Shown here piece after piece: positions 31,897 to 40,783 of a stretch of DNA of 64,000 bases (position 1 is its first letter; each line of letters begins with the position of its first letter). Source of the stretch: Gammaproteobacteria bacterium (GTDB taxonomy: Bacteria; Pseudomonadota; Gammaproteobacteria; JACKNK01); contig JACKNJ010000012.1 of assembly GCA_024234895.1 (NCBI GenBank), positions 1 to 64,000 of the forward strand, written 5' to 3'. Both the position numbers and the translations under genes were made by a program. The notes below the pieces were generated by a model. It ran no database searches. It was given only the letters and a program-made list of their open reading frames with translations, and was not told the origin of the DNA.

Positions 31897-31966
31897 CCAG
31901 TGCAATTCGGGCGCGGAGTGCTTCACTCCAATATGAAGACACTCTCGAACGTGGCGGGGCGTGAAC

Positions 31967-32329
31967 ATGGCGTTGCACAAAGACGGTGTCGCGGTGGGCT
32001 GCGAGAACTGCGTGTTCGCGGGTCAGTCGGATGCGCGGTCGTTCGACGTGCGCGTGCCGATCACCGAGCAGGCCGGCGCGTTCTCGGGTGACGCCCTCAT
32101 CCGCTGCGAGATCGCGCCAGCGGGGCATCGGCTCACGCTGGTGTCGCTCCGGCAGGCCCAGGCCGAGGTGCCCGTGTCACCACAGGCGCGGGCGCATGTC
32201 CAGAACGTGCTCGACCAGGTGGCCAGCCACCGGGTCTGCGGCAACGAGCATGTCTGTCCGTCCGAGGTCGTTGCGACATGTCGCCGAATCGAGGGCCGAC
32301 GCAAGGACGGCTGTGACCCGGATGCATGA
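31967..32329 (+). CDS. Cysteine-bearing small protein of unknown function
   Basis: A 120-residue protein that I do not recognise. It has seven cysteines, including CENC near residue 14, one in RCEIAPAG, and four clustered at the end (CGNEHVC, TCRR, GC). No signal peptide or membrane segment. Third codon positions are GC-rich, which supports real coding. ATG 31967; a GTG start at 31961 is possible with gcgggg upstream. It stands between ahpF and the fcc terminator. Confidence 0.5.
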   Translation: MALHKDGVAVGCENCVFAGQSDARSFDVRVPITEQAGAFSGDALIRCEIAPAGHRLTLVSLRQAQAEVPVSPQARAHVQNVLDQVASHRVCGNEHVCPSEVVATCRRIEGRRKDGCDPDA

Positions 32330-32371
32330 ATTCGATTGGCGTGGTTCCGCCTGAACGTCGGCCCACAACCA

Positions 32372-32408
32372 TAAAAAAAGGCCCGCCTCTTTCGAGACGG
32401 GCCTTTTT
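32372..32408. terminator. Bidirectional terminator between 31967 gene and fccB
   Basis: aaaaaggcccg / cgggccttttt arms around cctctttcgaga; T runs on both strands. Confidence 0.9.
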
Positions 32409-32446
32409 CGTTACGGCAGATCGCCCAATGAATGGGCAGAGTCCGA

Positions 32447-33715
32447 TCAGCCGAACATTTCGCCGGTGATGTTGTTGTACCAGCTTTCCGCGAACACGGC
32501 TTCCAGCATGCGGTTGCCGTCCGCCGGGGTCAGACCGCCCGCGCCCTTGACGGAGGCGATCTTGCCGTCGGCGTGGTTCATCTCGTAGACCGCCGCGACG
32601 GAGATACCGTAGTTCGGGGCGACCAGCGAGTAGCAGGTGTTGACCCAGGCCGGTTCCGGCACGTCGACGCCCTTGAGCATCGCGACCACGGCCGCGGCGC
32701 AGACCTTGGCCTCGGAGTTGGCGGCGTAGCCGGACTTCGGCAGCGGGGACGCGATGGCGGCGTCGCCGATGACGTGCACGCCGGCGTGGATGGTCGACTC
32801 GAAGGAGGTCGGGTGCACCGGGCACCAGCCCTTTTCGTTGGTCAGGCCGGCGACATGGGCGATATCCCCCGCCTTCTGGTCCGGGATGATGCAGGCGACA
32901 TCGGCCTTGATGTCCTCGACGTCGGTTTCCAGGGTCATGGCGTCGGCGTTGAAGGCATTGACCTTGGTCGTGTGCCGGTAATCGATCATCGAGTTGTCGG
33001 TGCCGAAGCCGTAGTTGTCCTTCCAGCCCTGCACGAACAGGCCCTGCTTGGAGAACTTGCCCTTCGGATCGAGCGCGATGATCTTGGAGTTCGGCTTATG
33101 CGTCTTCAGATAGTGCGCGACCATCGAGATGCGCTCCGCCGGCCCGGGCGGGCAACGGAACGGATCGTTCGGCGGGGCGATGACGAACACGCCGCCATTC
33201 GGCATGGCTTCGAGCTGGCTGCGCAGCAGTTCGGTCTGCGGGCCGGCCTTCCAGGCGTGCGGGGCCTTCTCGGCGTTGTAGCCTTCGATGTTGTCCTGGA
33301 AGGCGATACCCGGAGAGACGACCAAGCGGTCGTAGCCCATCGAACCGCCGCTCTTCAGGGTGACGGTCTTGCCAGCGGCATCGATGCCGGTGACGTAGTC
33401 GTGCACGACGGTGACGCCGTGGCCGGCGAGGTTCTTGTAGTCGAAGGTGATCGACGACATCGGACGCAGGCCGCCGATGACCCAGTTGGAGCCGGGGCAG
33501 GTGGCATAGGTCTCGTTCGGCTCGATCAGGGTGACGTCGATGCTCGGGTCGAGGCGCTTGATGTACTTGGCGGCGATGACGCCACCGAAGCCACCGCCGA
33601 TGACGACGACCTTGGAACCACTGGCGGCACGCACGTTGTGGGTGCCGAACATCATGGTGGAGAGCGCAGCAGCGGCGCCGGCAGCTTTGACGAATCCGCG
33701 ACGGGAAATGGTCAT
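32447..33715 (-). CDS. fccB: Flavocytochrome c sulfide dehydrogenase, flavoprotein subunit
   Basis: A 422-residue periplasmic FAD protein oxidising sulfide to sulfur, passing electrons to the cytochrome subunit. A Tat signal is present (SRRGFVKAAGAAAAL). The FAD-binding motif is VVVIGGGFGGVIAAKYIKRL near 36. Cysteines in ATCPGSNW (near 73) and in CPVHPTSFES / NTCYSL fit the sulfide-active pair and FAD link region. It follows fccA by 21 bases on the same strand. Confidence 0.93.
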   Translation of the reverse strand: MTISRRGFVKAAGAAAALSTMMFGTHNVRAASGSKVVVIGGGFGGVIAAKYIKRLDPSIDVTLIEPNETYATCPGSNWVIGGLRPMSSITFDYKNLAGHGVTVVHDYVTGIDAAGKTVTLKSGGSMGYDRLVVSPGIAFQDNIEGYNAEKAPHAWKAGPQTELLRSQLEAMPNGGVFVIAPPNDPFRCPPGPAERISMVAHYLKTHKPNSKIIALDPKGKFSKQGLFVQGWKDNYGFGTDNSMIDYRHTTKVNAFNADAMTLETDVEDIKADVACIIPDQKAGDIAHVAGLTNEKGWCPVHPTSFESTIHAGVHVIGDAAIASPLPKSGYAANSEAKVCAAAVVAMLKGVDVPEPAWVNTCYSLVAPNYGISVAAVYEMNHADGKIASVKGAGGLTPADGNRMLEAVFAESWYNNITGEMFG

Positions 33716-33736
33716 GTTTTTATCCTCCTCGGATTC

Positions 33737-34075
33737 TTATTTCAGCGAGCCGAAGTATTCGGCCATCGCCTTGATCTCGCCGTCGGAGTAACCCTTGGCG
33801 ATGCGGCCCATGATGGTGGCCGGACGCGCGCCGGACTTGAAGTTGCCCATGGCCTGTTCCAGGTAGCTGGCCGGCAGGCCCTTCAACGGGGGCGCGGCGC
33901 CACGGCTGACGCCGTCGACACCGTGGCAGCCGAAGCAGGTGCGGGCGATCGCGTCGCCGCCGGCATCGACAGCCTGATGCGGCGGGGCTTCCGCCGCCGG
34001 CGCGTCGGCGGCCATCGCGGGCGCGCCGAGCAGGGAGGCCATCGCAATGGCCAGCGCAGGCAAGGTCTTTTTCAT
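33737..34075 (-). CDS. fccA: Flavocytochrome c, single-haem cytochrome subunit
   Basis: A 112-residue periplasmic c-type cytochrome with a signal peptide (1-22) and one haem site, CFGCH at about 47-51; the axial methionine may be in IMGRIAKG or MAEYF. It takes electrons from FccB. Allochromatium FccA has two haems, whereas this is a single-haem form. ATG 34075 is preceded by an excellent ggagga site. Confidence 0.9.
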   Translation of the reverse strand: MKKTLPALAIAMASLLGAPAMAADAPAAEAPPHQAVDAGGDAIARTCFGCHGVDGVSRGAAPPLKGLPASYLEQAMGNFKSGARPATIMGRIAKGYSDGEIKAMAEYFGSLK

Positions 34076-34254
34076 TTCTTATATCCTCCAAGGATGGTGG
34101 TTATCGCGTTGCATAAGGCAACGGCCCCCTCTAATAGCCGTTGGGGCCCTGAATTGCAAAGTTTTTCCTCGTTTTGGTGCACGTTGCTTTCCCTATTGGT
34201 GCGTAGTTTGCCGTTGCAGGAAGCCACATCGGCTTCGCGATGAGGAGAACCATC

Positions 34255-34800
34255 ATGAATACGCGCACCACGATCATCGCCACGATGCTTTGCGGCGGCC
34301 TGGCCATGGGCGGTCCGGCGACCGCCAGCGACGCCACCACCAGTGCCGCGATCGGCGGTCTTTCCGGGGCCCTGCTGGGCAGTTGGGTCGGGTCCGACGA
34401 GCATCATTCCCGCAATGCCGTCCTGCTCGGCCTGATCGGCGCCGGTACCGGCTACGCGATCGGCAACGAGAACGACAAGGCCGTCGCTCCGCAGGTCTCG
34501 CAGGTGGTGGTGCCCATCGCCACGGCGGGCACCGCCGCCTCGTCCGCACCGATCCGCTGGGCCGCGCCGGGCAACAGTGGCGGATATCAGATGCTGTCCG
34601 CGCCGCCGGCCTACGGTCATGTCCATGCACGCAATCGTTGCGAGCCGGTCGAGGTGGATGTGTGGATGAACGGTCGTCCGCGGGTGATCGAGACGACCGC
34701 CTGCCGTCAGCCGGATGGCGCCTGGGTGATCGCTGACAACGGCCCGGATCACGGGCGTGGTCAGCGCGAACGTGGCTGGAATCGCGGACGCCGTTGGTAG
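34255..34800 (+). CDS. Glycine-zipper exported protein
   Basis: A 181-residue protein with a signal peptide (about 1-24). Residues 35-70 form a glycine-zipper-like hairpin (AIGGLSGALLGSWVG and LLGLIGAGTGYAIGNEN), as in YMGG/17-kDa surface antigen relatives. The tail is RG-rich (QRERGWNRGRRW). An envelope structural role is likely; no exact function. ATG 34255 with gaggagaa ribosome site. It is divergent from fccA. Confidence 0.75.
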   Translation: MNTRTTIIATMLCGGLAMGGPATASDATTSAAIGGLSGALLGSWVGSDEHHSRNAVLLGLIGAGTGYAIGNENDKAVAPQVSQVVVPIATAGTAASSAPIRWAAPGNSGGYQMLSAPPAYGHVHARNRCEPVEVDVWMNGRPRVIETTACRQPDGAWVIADNGPDHGRGQRERGWNRGRRW

Positions 34801-34842
34801 GCGCATCGCCCATAATCACGCCTCCATGAGCAAGGTGTGGCG

Positions 34843-36297
34843 ATGACGCTGGGAATCCGCGCGCGGGTGTTCGGGGTGCTGCTGCTGGCGACCAGCGCGG
34901 TCGCCGGGGGCATGTACTGGTCCACGCAGACCGCTTTCGAGAGCGGTTTCGTGAACTACGTGCGCCAGCAGGAGGAACGGCGCATCGACGCGATCGCCGA
35001 GCGCCTCGAACTGTATTTCGCCGACCACGGCGATTGGCGCGAGCTGCGTGGCAACCGCCGCCTGTGGTGGCGCTTGCTGGCGGCTTCGCGAGCCAACGAG
35101 CCGCCGCCGGCGATGGCGGAGCGTCGGCGTGGTCATGACGACGACGATGACGACCATGACGACGATGAGCGCCACCATCGACCGCCCGCGCGCGCCCAGG
35201 AGGGCTTGCCGTTCCTGTTGCGCATCGGCCTGTTCGATACGGATCGTCGCCTGCTGGTTGGCCGCGTGGACGGCCCGACCGGCGAACTCGAAATGCGCGA
35301 ACTGCACGCCGACGGGCGGGTGATCGGCTTCATCGGCTTCCAGCCGGAACAGCGTCTGTCGGATCGCCTGGACCGGGATTTCGCCGCCGGCCAGACGCGC
35401 GCCTTCGTCCTGATCGCGCTGCTGGCGGTGGTCATTTCGGTGGCGCTGGCGTTCCCTCTGGCGCATCGTTTCGTGCGCCCGGTGCGGGCGTTGCAGCAGG
35501 CCACCCGCAAGCTCGCCGCAGGCGATTACGCGGTCCGCGCCGAGGTCGGTGGCAACGATGAACTCGGTCGTCTGGCCCGCGATTTCAACGATCTCGCGAG
35601 TGCGCTGGCACGCACCGAGCAGCAGCGCCGCCAGTGGGTCGCGGACGTGTCGCACGAGCTGCGCACGCCATTGGCGATCCTGCGCGGCGAGATCGAGGCC
35701 CTGCAGGATGGTGTGCGCGAGGCCTCGCCGGAGGCGCTGGCGTCGCTGCATGCCGAGGCCTTGCATCTGGGGCGTCTGATCGATGATCTGTATGAACTGT
35801 CGATGTCCGATCTCGGCGCGCTGAGCTACCGCAAGGACAACATCGACGCGCTCGCCCCGCTGCGCGACACGCTGGATGCGTTGCGCGATCGCTTCCGGCA
35901 GGCCGACATCGCCATTGACACGACCGCGCTGCCCGTCGACGCGGTGAACGTGTTCGCGGACGCCGATCGCCTTGCCCAGCTCTACAAGAACCTGCTCAGC
36001 AACACGCTGCGCTACACCGACGCGGGCGGTGCTTTGCGGGTGAGCGCGGCGGTGCGGGAGCGGACCCTGCACATCGAACTCCAGGACAGCGCACCGGCGG
36101 TGTCCGCCGACGACATCCCGCACCTGTTCGAACGCTTCTACCGGGTCGAGGCTTCGCGCAATCGGGCCAAGGGGGGCGCCGGGCTCGGTCTGGCGGTCTG
36201 CGCCAACGTCATCGCCGCGCACGAGGGCCGCATCGAGGCGCGCCCGTCGCCGCTCGGCGGCCTGTGGATCCACATCGAGTTGCCGATCACGCCATGA
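34843..36297 (+). CDS. BaeS-like sensor histidine kinase
   Basis: A 484-residue inner-membrane sensor. Membrane segments at about 8-26 and 186-206. The periplasmic domain carries a striking RRRGHDDDDDDHDDDERHHR stretch (about 95-115). Then HAMP, HisKA with HELRTPLAI (near 275), and HATPase domain ending with GGAGLGLAVC. The BaeR-like regulator overlaps its stop (ATGA). Envelope stress or metal sensing is inferred. Start at ATG 34843 is favoured over GTG 34837 by spacing from aagg. Confidence 0.9.
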   Translation: MTLGIRARVFGVLLLATSAVAGGMYWSTQTAFESGFVNYVRQQEERRIDAIAERLELYFADHGDWRELRGNRRLWWRLLAASRANEPPPAMAERRRGHDDDDDDHDDDERHHRPPARAQEGLPFLLRIGLFDTDRRLLVGRVDGPTGELEMRELHADGRVIGFIGFQPEQRLSDRLDRDFAAGQTRAFVLIALLAVVISVALAFPLAHRFVRPVRALQQATRKLAAGDYAVRAEVGGNDELGRLARDFNDLASALARTEQQRRQWVADVSHELRTPLAILRGEIEALQDGVREASPEALASLHAEALHLGRLIDDLYELSMSDLGALSYRKDNIDALAPLRDTLDALRDRFRQADIAIDTTALPVDAVNVFADADRLAQLYKNLLSNTLRYTDAGGALRVSAAVRERTLHIELQDSAPAVSADDIPHLFERFYRVEASRNRAKGGAGLGLAVCANVIAAHEGRIEARPSPLGGLWIHIELPITP

Positions 36298-36971
36298 ACC
36301 CCCGCATCCTGATCGTCGAAGACGAACCCAAGCTCGCCAGCCTGCTGGCCGATTACCTGCGCCAGTCCGGTTACGACACCCATCACATCGCCAACGGCAG
36401 CGAGGTCGAGGACTGGGTGAAGGCGGAGCGGCCGGACCTGATCCTGCTCGATCTGATGCTGCCGGGTAAGGACGGCCTGTCCATCGCGCGCGATCTGCGG
36501 CGGACCAGCGAGGTGCCGATCATCATGGTCACCGCGAGGGTCGAGGAGATCGACCGGCTGCTCGGCCTGGAACTGGGCGCCGACGACTACATCTGCAAGC
36601 CGTTCAGTCCGCGCGAGGTGGTGGCGCGGGTGAAGACCGTGCTGCGGCGCTTGCAGCGTCCCGCGGCCGAAGCGGTTGATGATGGCGTCACGCTGGACGC
36701 GTCGCGTTTGCAGGTCAGTGCCGGCGGCAGCTCGCTCGAACTGACCGCCGTCGAGTTCCATCTGTTCGCGACCCTGCACGCGGAGCCGGGGCGCATCTAC
36801 AGCCGCGATCAGCTCATGGACCGGATCTATCCGGATAACCGCATCGTTTCCGACCGCACCATCGACAGTCACATCAAGAAGCTGCGCCGCAAGCTGGAGA
36901 GCCTGCTTCCCGGTGAAGAACTGATTCATTCGGTTTATGGCGCCGGCTACAAATACGAGCCGCCTCGCTGA
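36294..36971 (+). CDS. BaeR-like OmpR-family response regulator
   Basis: A 225-residue regulator: receiver domain (residues 4-115) with phospho-acceptor D in LILLDLMLPGKDG (near 52) and lysine in YICKPFSPREV (near 102), then winged-helix DNA-binding domain (130-222; RTIDSHIKKLRRKL). Start overlaps the kinase stop by four bases. It should act on envelope or efflux genes, none of which are in the window. The typical mdt genes of a bae locus are absent. Confidence 0.93.
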   Translation: MNPRILIVEDEPKLASLLADYLRQSGYDTHHIANGSEVEDWVKAERPDLILLDLMLPGKDGLSIARDLRRTSEVPIIMVTARVEEIDRLLGLELGADDYICKPFSPREVVARVKTVLRRLQRPAAEAVDDGVTLDASRLQVSAGGSSLELTAVEFHLFATLHAEPGRIYSRDQLMDRIYPDNRIVSDRTIDSHIKKLRRKLESLLPGEELIHSVYGAGYKYEPPR

Positions 36972-37053
36972 CTGGTTTCAGCTTTGTGGGAGCGGCGTCT
37001 CGCCGCGATCGGGGGGTTGATGATGTTGTGGACATCATCGGGTGCGGGGTTTT

Positions 37054-37168
37054 GGCATCCCGGGGTCGGCATGGCCTCCTGGGACACGCTGTGAATACAT
37101 CCCTGTACGCTCCACGGTCGCGTCCTGCGACCTAGGGTCCCAGGAGGCCATGCCGACCCCGGGATGCC
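37054..37168. repeat. Structured palindromic repeat, copy C
   Basis: Perfect 32-base arms at 37054-37085 and 37137-37168. The centre has gtgaatacatccctgta (37091-37107), the reverse complement of the core of copy A. A short dyad gatgatgttg...acatcatc lies to its left, at 37020-37039. A partial REP arm (gtgggagcggcgtctcgccg) is at 36986-37005. It sits directly left of the IS110-type element. Confidence 0.85.
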
Positions 37169-37174
37169 AGGAGA

Positions 37175-38400
37175 GGTGGGTGGAATTGAAGACGGGCCGC
37201 CGGCATTGAGCCGGCAGCCCGTCTTGTTCGTAGATGCTGTTATCCGAAGCAAGCCCCATGAAGGGACGCATCGAAGGGTTTACGGGACTTGAGTACGCCG
37301 ACGGCGACATGGATGAGCTTTCGCATCATGGCGCCGAGGATGACCATGGCGGGTTTGCCATTGGCCGCCAGACGCTGCCGAAAAGCGCGGCCCCAGTCGG
37401 TTCGGTAAAGGGTCACCATGGCGGGCATGTACAAGCTGGCGCGCAGCTCCGCATGACCCACCTTGGACAACCTTGGGCGGCGCAGCACACTGCTGCCTGA
37501 CTGGTGTTGACGGGGATCGAGGCCGGCGTAAGCCGCCGCCTGTCGGGTACGGGTAAAGCGCAGCGGTCCACCGAAATGGGCCAGCAACATGGCCAGGGTC
37601 TTTTCCCCGATGCCGGGGATGGAGACCAGCAGCTCACGCTGTTCACGCAAGTCCGGGTCATCGTCGATCTTCTGCCGGATCGCGGCCTCGACGGCGGCAA
37701 TGGCATCGACGAGGTAAGCCAGATGCGCCTGGATATCGGCCCGGACCCCGGCCTTGGCGACCTCCAGGCGGTTGCTCTCCTGGGTCTGCATGTCGACCAG
37801 AGCCTGACGACGACGCACCAAGGAGCGCAGTTCACGGACAGTCAGTGGCGCGGGTTGCCAGGGGGCCGGGTGCTGGGCGGCGCAGAAGCGGGCAATCAGG
37901 CGCGCGTCGACCGCGTCGGTCTTGGTACGTACCAGCGCCGCGCCCCCAAAAGCCTTGATCTGAGCTGGGTTGACGACACTCACTACCTGGCCGGCATCGG
38001 CGAGCACCTCGGCCACCGCCTCCCAGTAGGTACCGGTGGCCTCCATGCACACGTGCAAGGGCCTGGACAGGTGCGGCGTCAGCCAAGTCACCAACGCGGT
38101 AATGCCTTTGGGTGTGTTGGCGAACACCTTGGTGCGGAATTTTCCATCGGGAAGGAGCAAGGCCACATCCAGCTTGGCCTTGGAGACATCGATACCGAGA
38201 ACGAGCAATGCGGGGTTCATCTTGCCAATCCACCTTGTCAATGCGGGCTACCGAGAGGCTCGGTGCCAAAGATGCTGTTCGATTTCCTGCAAGAGAAAAG
38301 GAACGCCAGCGCAGGATCTACGCTCCTGGCTCCAGGGCCTGAGGGTGCACACGGCGTCTGGCGTTCCGATCAGGGTCTCCCCTGACGTCTTCACAATACA
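37175..38400. mobile_element. IS110-type insertion sequence, approximate extent
   Basis: Extent is an estimate: IS110 elements lack clear terminal inverted repeats. The left side is limited by copy C of the palindromic repeat; the right side by repeat-like sequence before rnpB. The flank of 38242-38400 probably contains the noncoding end that carries the bridge RNA-type region. I could not define exact ends. Confidence 0.55.
37240..38241 (-). CDS. IS110-family transposase
   Basis: A 333-residue DEDD-type transposase. The catalytic start GIDVSKAKLDVALLLPDG (near 16) and conserved EATGTYWEAV, KTDAVDARLIARF fit the N-terminal RuvC-like domain. The C-terminal Transposase_20 half has LLVSIPGIGEKTLAMLL and AAAYAGLDPRQHQSGSS. 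Intact frame, so potentially active. ATG 38217 would also give a 325-residue form. Confidence 0.93.
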   Translation of the reverse strand: MTRWIGKMNPALLVLGIDVSKAKLDVALLLPDGKFRTKVFANTPKGITALVTWLTPHLSRPLHVCMEATGTYWEAVAEVLADAGQVVSVVNPAQIKAFGGAALVRTKTDAVDARLIARFCAAQHPAPWQPAPLTVRELRSLVRRRQALVDMQTQESNRLEVAKAGVRADIQAHLAYLVDAIAAVEAAIRQKIDDDPDLREQRELLVSIPGIGEKTLAMLLAHFGGPLRFTRTRQAAAYAGLDPRQHQSGSSVLRRPRLSKVGHAELRASLYMPAMVTLYRTDWGRAFRQRLAANGKPAMVILGAMMRKLIHVAVGVLKSRKPFDASLHGACFG

Positions 38401-38507
38401 AGGGTGCGCCGTGCGCACCATGGACGCATCGCGATGCCCGATTGGTGCGCATGGCGCAACCTCCGAAAAGCGCCGCGACCGGCTCAATGTCAGGCGCGGA
38501 GCTTCAT

Positions 38508-38575
38508 TTCCCCACCTCCCGAAGCCTCGTCTCCGCTCAAGATGATGTCGGCACATCGTCAACCCTAAAACGCCA
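38508..38575 (+). repeat. Partial copy of the structured repeat (right arm and tail)
   Basis: ccccacctcccgaagcct (38514-38531) matches the right arm of copy A, followed by gatgatgtcggcacatcgtc and an accgcacg tract, similar to 219-285. This suggests a truncated family member between the IS and rnpB. The region 38400-38649 has no gene I can identify, and should carry the rnpB promoter. Confidence 0.5.
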
Positions 38576-38649
38576 ACCGCACGCAGCGCGTCACCATTTC
38601 GAGAGGCGCCCTATGGCGCATCAGCACCCCAAAGCGGATACTCCTCACC

Positions 38650-39005
38650 GGGAGTCGGCCAGGCAGCCGCGATACCGCTTGTTCGGTATGGAGGAAAGTC
38701 CGGGCACCGCAGGGCAGAGCGCCAGGTAACGCCTGGGGGGTGTGAGCCCACGGAAAGTGCAACAGAGAGCAGACCGCCTAAGCGTCGCTTCGGCGACGCC
38801 GGTAAGGGTGAAACGGTGGGGTAAGAGCCCACCGCGCCGGTGGCAACATTCGGCGGCACGGTAAACCCCGCTCGGTGCAAGACCAAATAGGGGGACGATG
38901 GCGTGGCCCGCGCTGTCCCCGGGTAGGTCGCTTGAGGGTCGCGGTGACGCGAACCCCAGATGAATGGCTGTCCAATGACAGAACCCGGCTTATCGGTCGG
39001 CTCCC
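38650..39005 (+). ncRNA. rnpB: RNase P RNA, bacterial type A
   Basis: About 356 bases. Conserved landmarks in order: ggaggaaagtccgggc (38690-38705), agggtgaaacggtggggtaa (38806 on), ggcggcacggtaaacccc, gcaagaccaaatag, and acagaacccggcttat near the end. The ends pair: gggagtcggcc with ggtcggctccc. It is the catalytic RNA that matures tRNA 5' ends. Confidence 0.97.
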
Positions 39006-39125
39006 ACTCCACTTCGTTCCCCGTGCAATGCGGGACACAGGCCGCATTGGTGGTTTGTGTTTTAAATTATGCACTTATCCTTTATAGCTAAGACAAAGAT
39101 CGAATTGAATCCCCTAATTCACTGA

Positions 39126-39148
39126 AAAAATTCAGGTTCTGAATTTTT
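39126..39148. terminator. Terminator between rnpB and mraZ
   Basis: Perfect 10-base arms aaaaattcag / ctgaattttt with loop gtt; AT-rich. Lies 120 bases after rnpB. No other feature between 39006 and 39235. Confidence 0.75.
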
Positions 39149-39235
39149 CGGAATTTTGCTGCCCCCGATTCTGGGAAGCGCCGCTAAGTCCCTGACTTCA
39201 CAACAAGATTTTTTGCGTTTCAAACCCCCTTTGTT

Positions 39236-39300
39236 CTTGACACCCCTCTCGCCTCGAAACTACGCTGGGGACCAATGTGGAGCAAAAGGGAATAAAAAGG
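39236..39300 (+). promoter_or_regulatory. mra promoter and MraZ-type operator
   Basis: A ttgaca -35 box (39236-39241) is followed by a degenerate -10. Then there are four repeats at exact 10-base period: tgggg (39266), tgtgg (39276), aaggg (39286), aaagg (39296). MraZ proteins bind direct repeats of this kind, so the cluster probably represses itself. Confidence 0.7.
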
Positions 39301-39338
39301 TACTCCACGGGAAAGGTAGACCACCTAGGGGGAGTCAA

Positions 39339-39800
39339 GTGTTTCGAGGCACCGTCCAGCTCAAGCTCGATGAAAAGGGCCGCATCGCGATACCTGCGAA
39401 GTATCGCGAGCGCCTGCGCGAGCTTTGTGGCGGACGACTGGTCGTCGCGCTCGGCATCGATGCGCAGAGCAACCAGGAGGAGCCCTATCTGATGGTTTAT
39501 CCCGCCCCGGTCTGGGAGGACGTGGAGGCCCGCGTCAATCAGCTGCCGAGCACCAACAAGCGCGTGCAGAGCTTCAAGCGTCGCCTGATCGGCAACGCCG
39601 AGGACTGCGACATGGATGGTCAGGGTCGCGTGAATCTGCCCACCCGCCTGCTCGAGAAGGTCGGTATCGATCGCGAGGTCGACCTGATCGGGCAGGGCAA
39701 CAAGTTCGAACTCTGGGATCGCGAGACCTGGGCACGGGTCAACGCCGAGCCGGAGATCGAGAGCGAGATGCCGGAATCGTTGGCCGGCTTCTCGTTCTGA
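39339..39800 (+). CDS. mraZ: Transcriptional regulator MraZ
   Basis: A 153-residue AbrB-type DNA-binding protein that controls the dcw cluster. Starts VFRGTVQLKLDEKGRIAIP (GTG 39339), the family-typical N-terminus; second copy of the motif is ECD-like: CDMDGQGRVNLPTRLLE. The frame continues upstream to 39156 but that start would cross the promoter and operator. Ribosome site aggggga. Confidence 0.93.
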   Translation: MFRGTVQLKLDEKGRIAIPAKYRERLRELCGGRLVVALGIDAQSNQEEPYLMVYPAPVWEDVEARVNQLPSTNKRVQSFKRRLIGNAEDCDMDGQGRVNLPTRLLEKVGIDREVDLIGQGNKFELWDRETWARVNAEPEIESEMPESLAGFSF

Positions 39801-39823
39801 TGGCGCGATGAAGACACGGATAC

Positions 39824-40783
39824 ATGAACCAGGGCGATTTCTCCGGACATGTACCCGTGCTGTTGCACGAATCGGTGGATGCGTTGGCGGTTCGCCCCGA
39901 CGGCATCTACCTGGACGGCACCTTCGGGCGTGGCGGTCACGCCTCGGAAGTGCTGGCGAGGCTGGGGCCGGATGGTCGGCTGCTTGCCTTTGACAAGGAC
40001 CCGCAGGCGGTAGAGACCGCGCTTCGACGCTTCGGGTCCGATGAACGTTTCAGTATCGAGAGAGGCTCGTTTGCAATGTTGGCTCGGGTGGCGGATCAGC
40101 GGGGGTTGAGGGGGCGCGTCGATGGCGTGCTGCTGGACCTCGGCGTGTCCTCGCCGCAGTTCGACCAGGGTGAGCGCGGCTTCAGCTTCCTGCGCGACGG
40201 GCCGCTGGACATGCGCATGGACCCGGAAGTGGGTGAGAGCGCCGCCGATTGGCTGGCCAGGGCCCGCGAGGCGGATATCGCGCAGGTGCTGAGGGTGTTC
40301 GGTGAGGAGCGCTTCGCCAAGCGGATCGCCGGCGCCATCGTGCGCACCCGCGCCGAGTCGCCGATCCGCACCACCGCGCAACTGGCCGCGATCATCGCCG
40401 CCGCCGTGCCCAGGCATGAGCCGGGCAAGCATCCGGCCACGCGCAGCTTCCAGGCGATCCGCATCCACATAAACAAGGAGTTGGATGATCTCGGCGAGGC
40501 GCTGGTCGCCGCGCTGGAGGTGTTGCGCCCAGGCGGTCGGCTTGCGGTGATCAGTTTCCACTCCCTCGAAGACCGCATCGTCAAGCGCTTCATCCGTGAC
40601 GAGGCGCGCGGCGCCAGCCACGTGCCGGGCATGCCGGTGCCGGAGCACATGCTGCGTCGCCGCCTGCGCGCGGTCGGTAAGGAAATTCGCCCCGGCGATG
40701 CGGAACTGGCGCGCAACCCGCGTGCCCGCAGTTCCGTGCTCCGCGTCGCCGAGCGGCTCGCGGATGTCGGGGTGGCGTCATGA
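39824..40783 (+). CDS. rsmH: 16S rRNA C1402 N4-methyltransferase
   Basis: A 319-residue S-adenosylmethionine methyltransferase that modifies 16S rRNA. It has the HVPVLLHESVDAL N-terminus, the DGTFGRGGHASEVL SAM motif near 34, DGVLLDLGVSSPQ, and ISFHSLEDRIVKRF near 248. It starts 23 bases after mraZ and overlaps ftsL by four bases. Confidence 0.97.
   Translation: MNQGDFSGHVPVLLHESVDALAVRPDGIYLDGTFGRGGHASEVLARLGPDGRLLAFDKDPQAVETALRRFGSDERFSIERGSFAMLARVADQRGLRGRVDGVLLDLGVSSPQFDQGERGFSFLRDGPLDMRMDPEVGESAADWLARAREADIAQVLRVFGEERFAKRIAGAIVRTRAESPIRTTAQLAAIIAAAVPRHEPGKHPATRSFQAIRIHINKELDDLGEALVAALEVLRPGGRLAVISFHSLEDRIVKRFIRDEARGASHVPGMPVPEHMLRRRLRAVGKEIRPGDAELARNPRARSSVLRVAERLADVGVAS

Noticed and set aside
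39156..39338. N-terminal extension of MraZ
   Set aside because: It would cover the promoter and MraZ repeats; GTG 39339 gives the family N-terminus.
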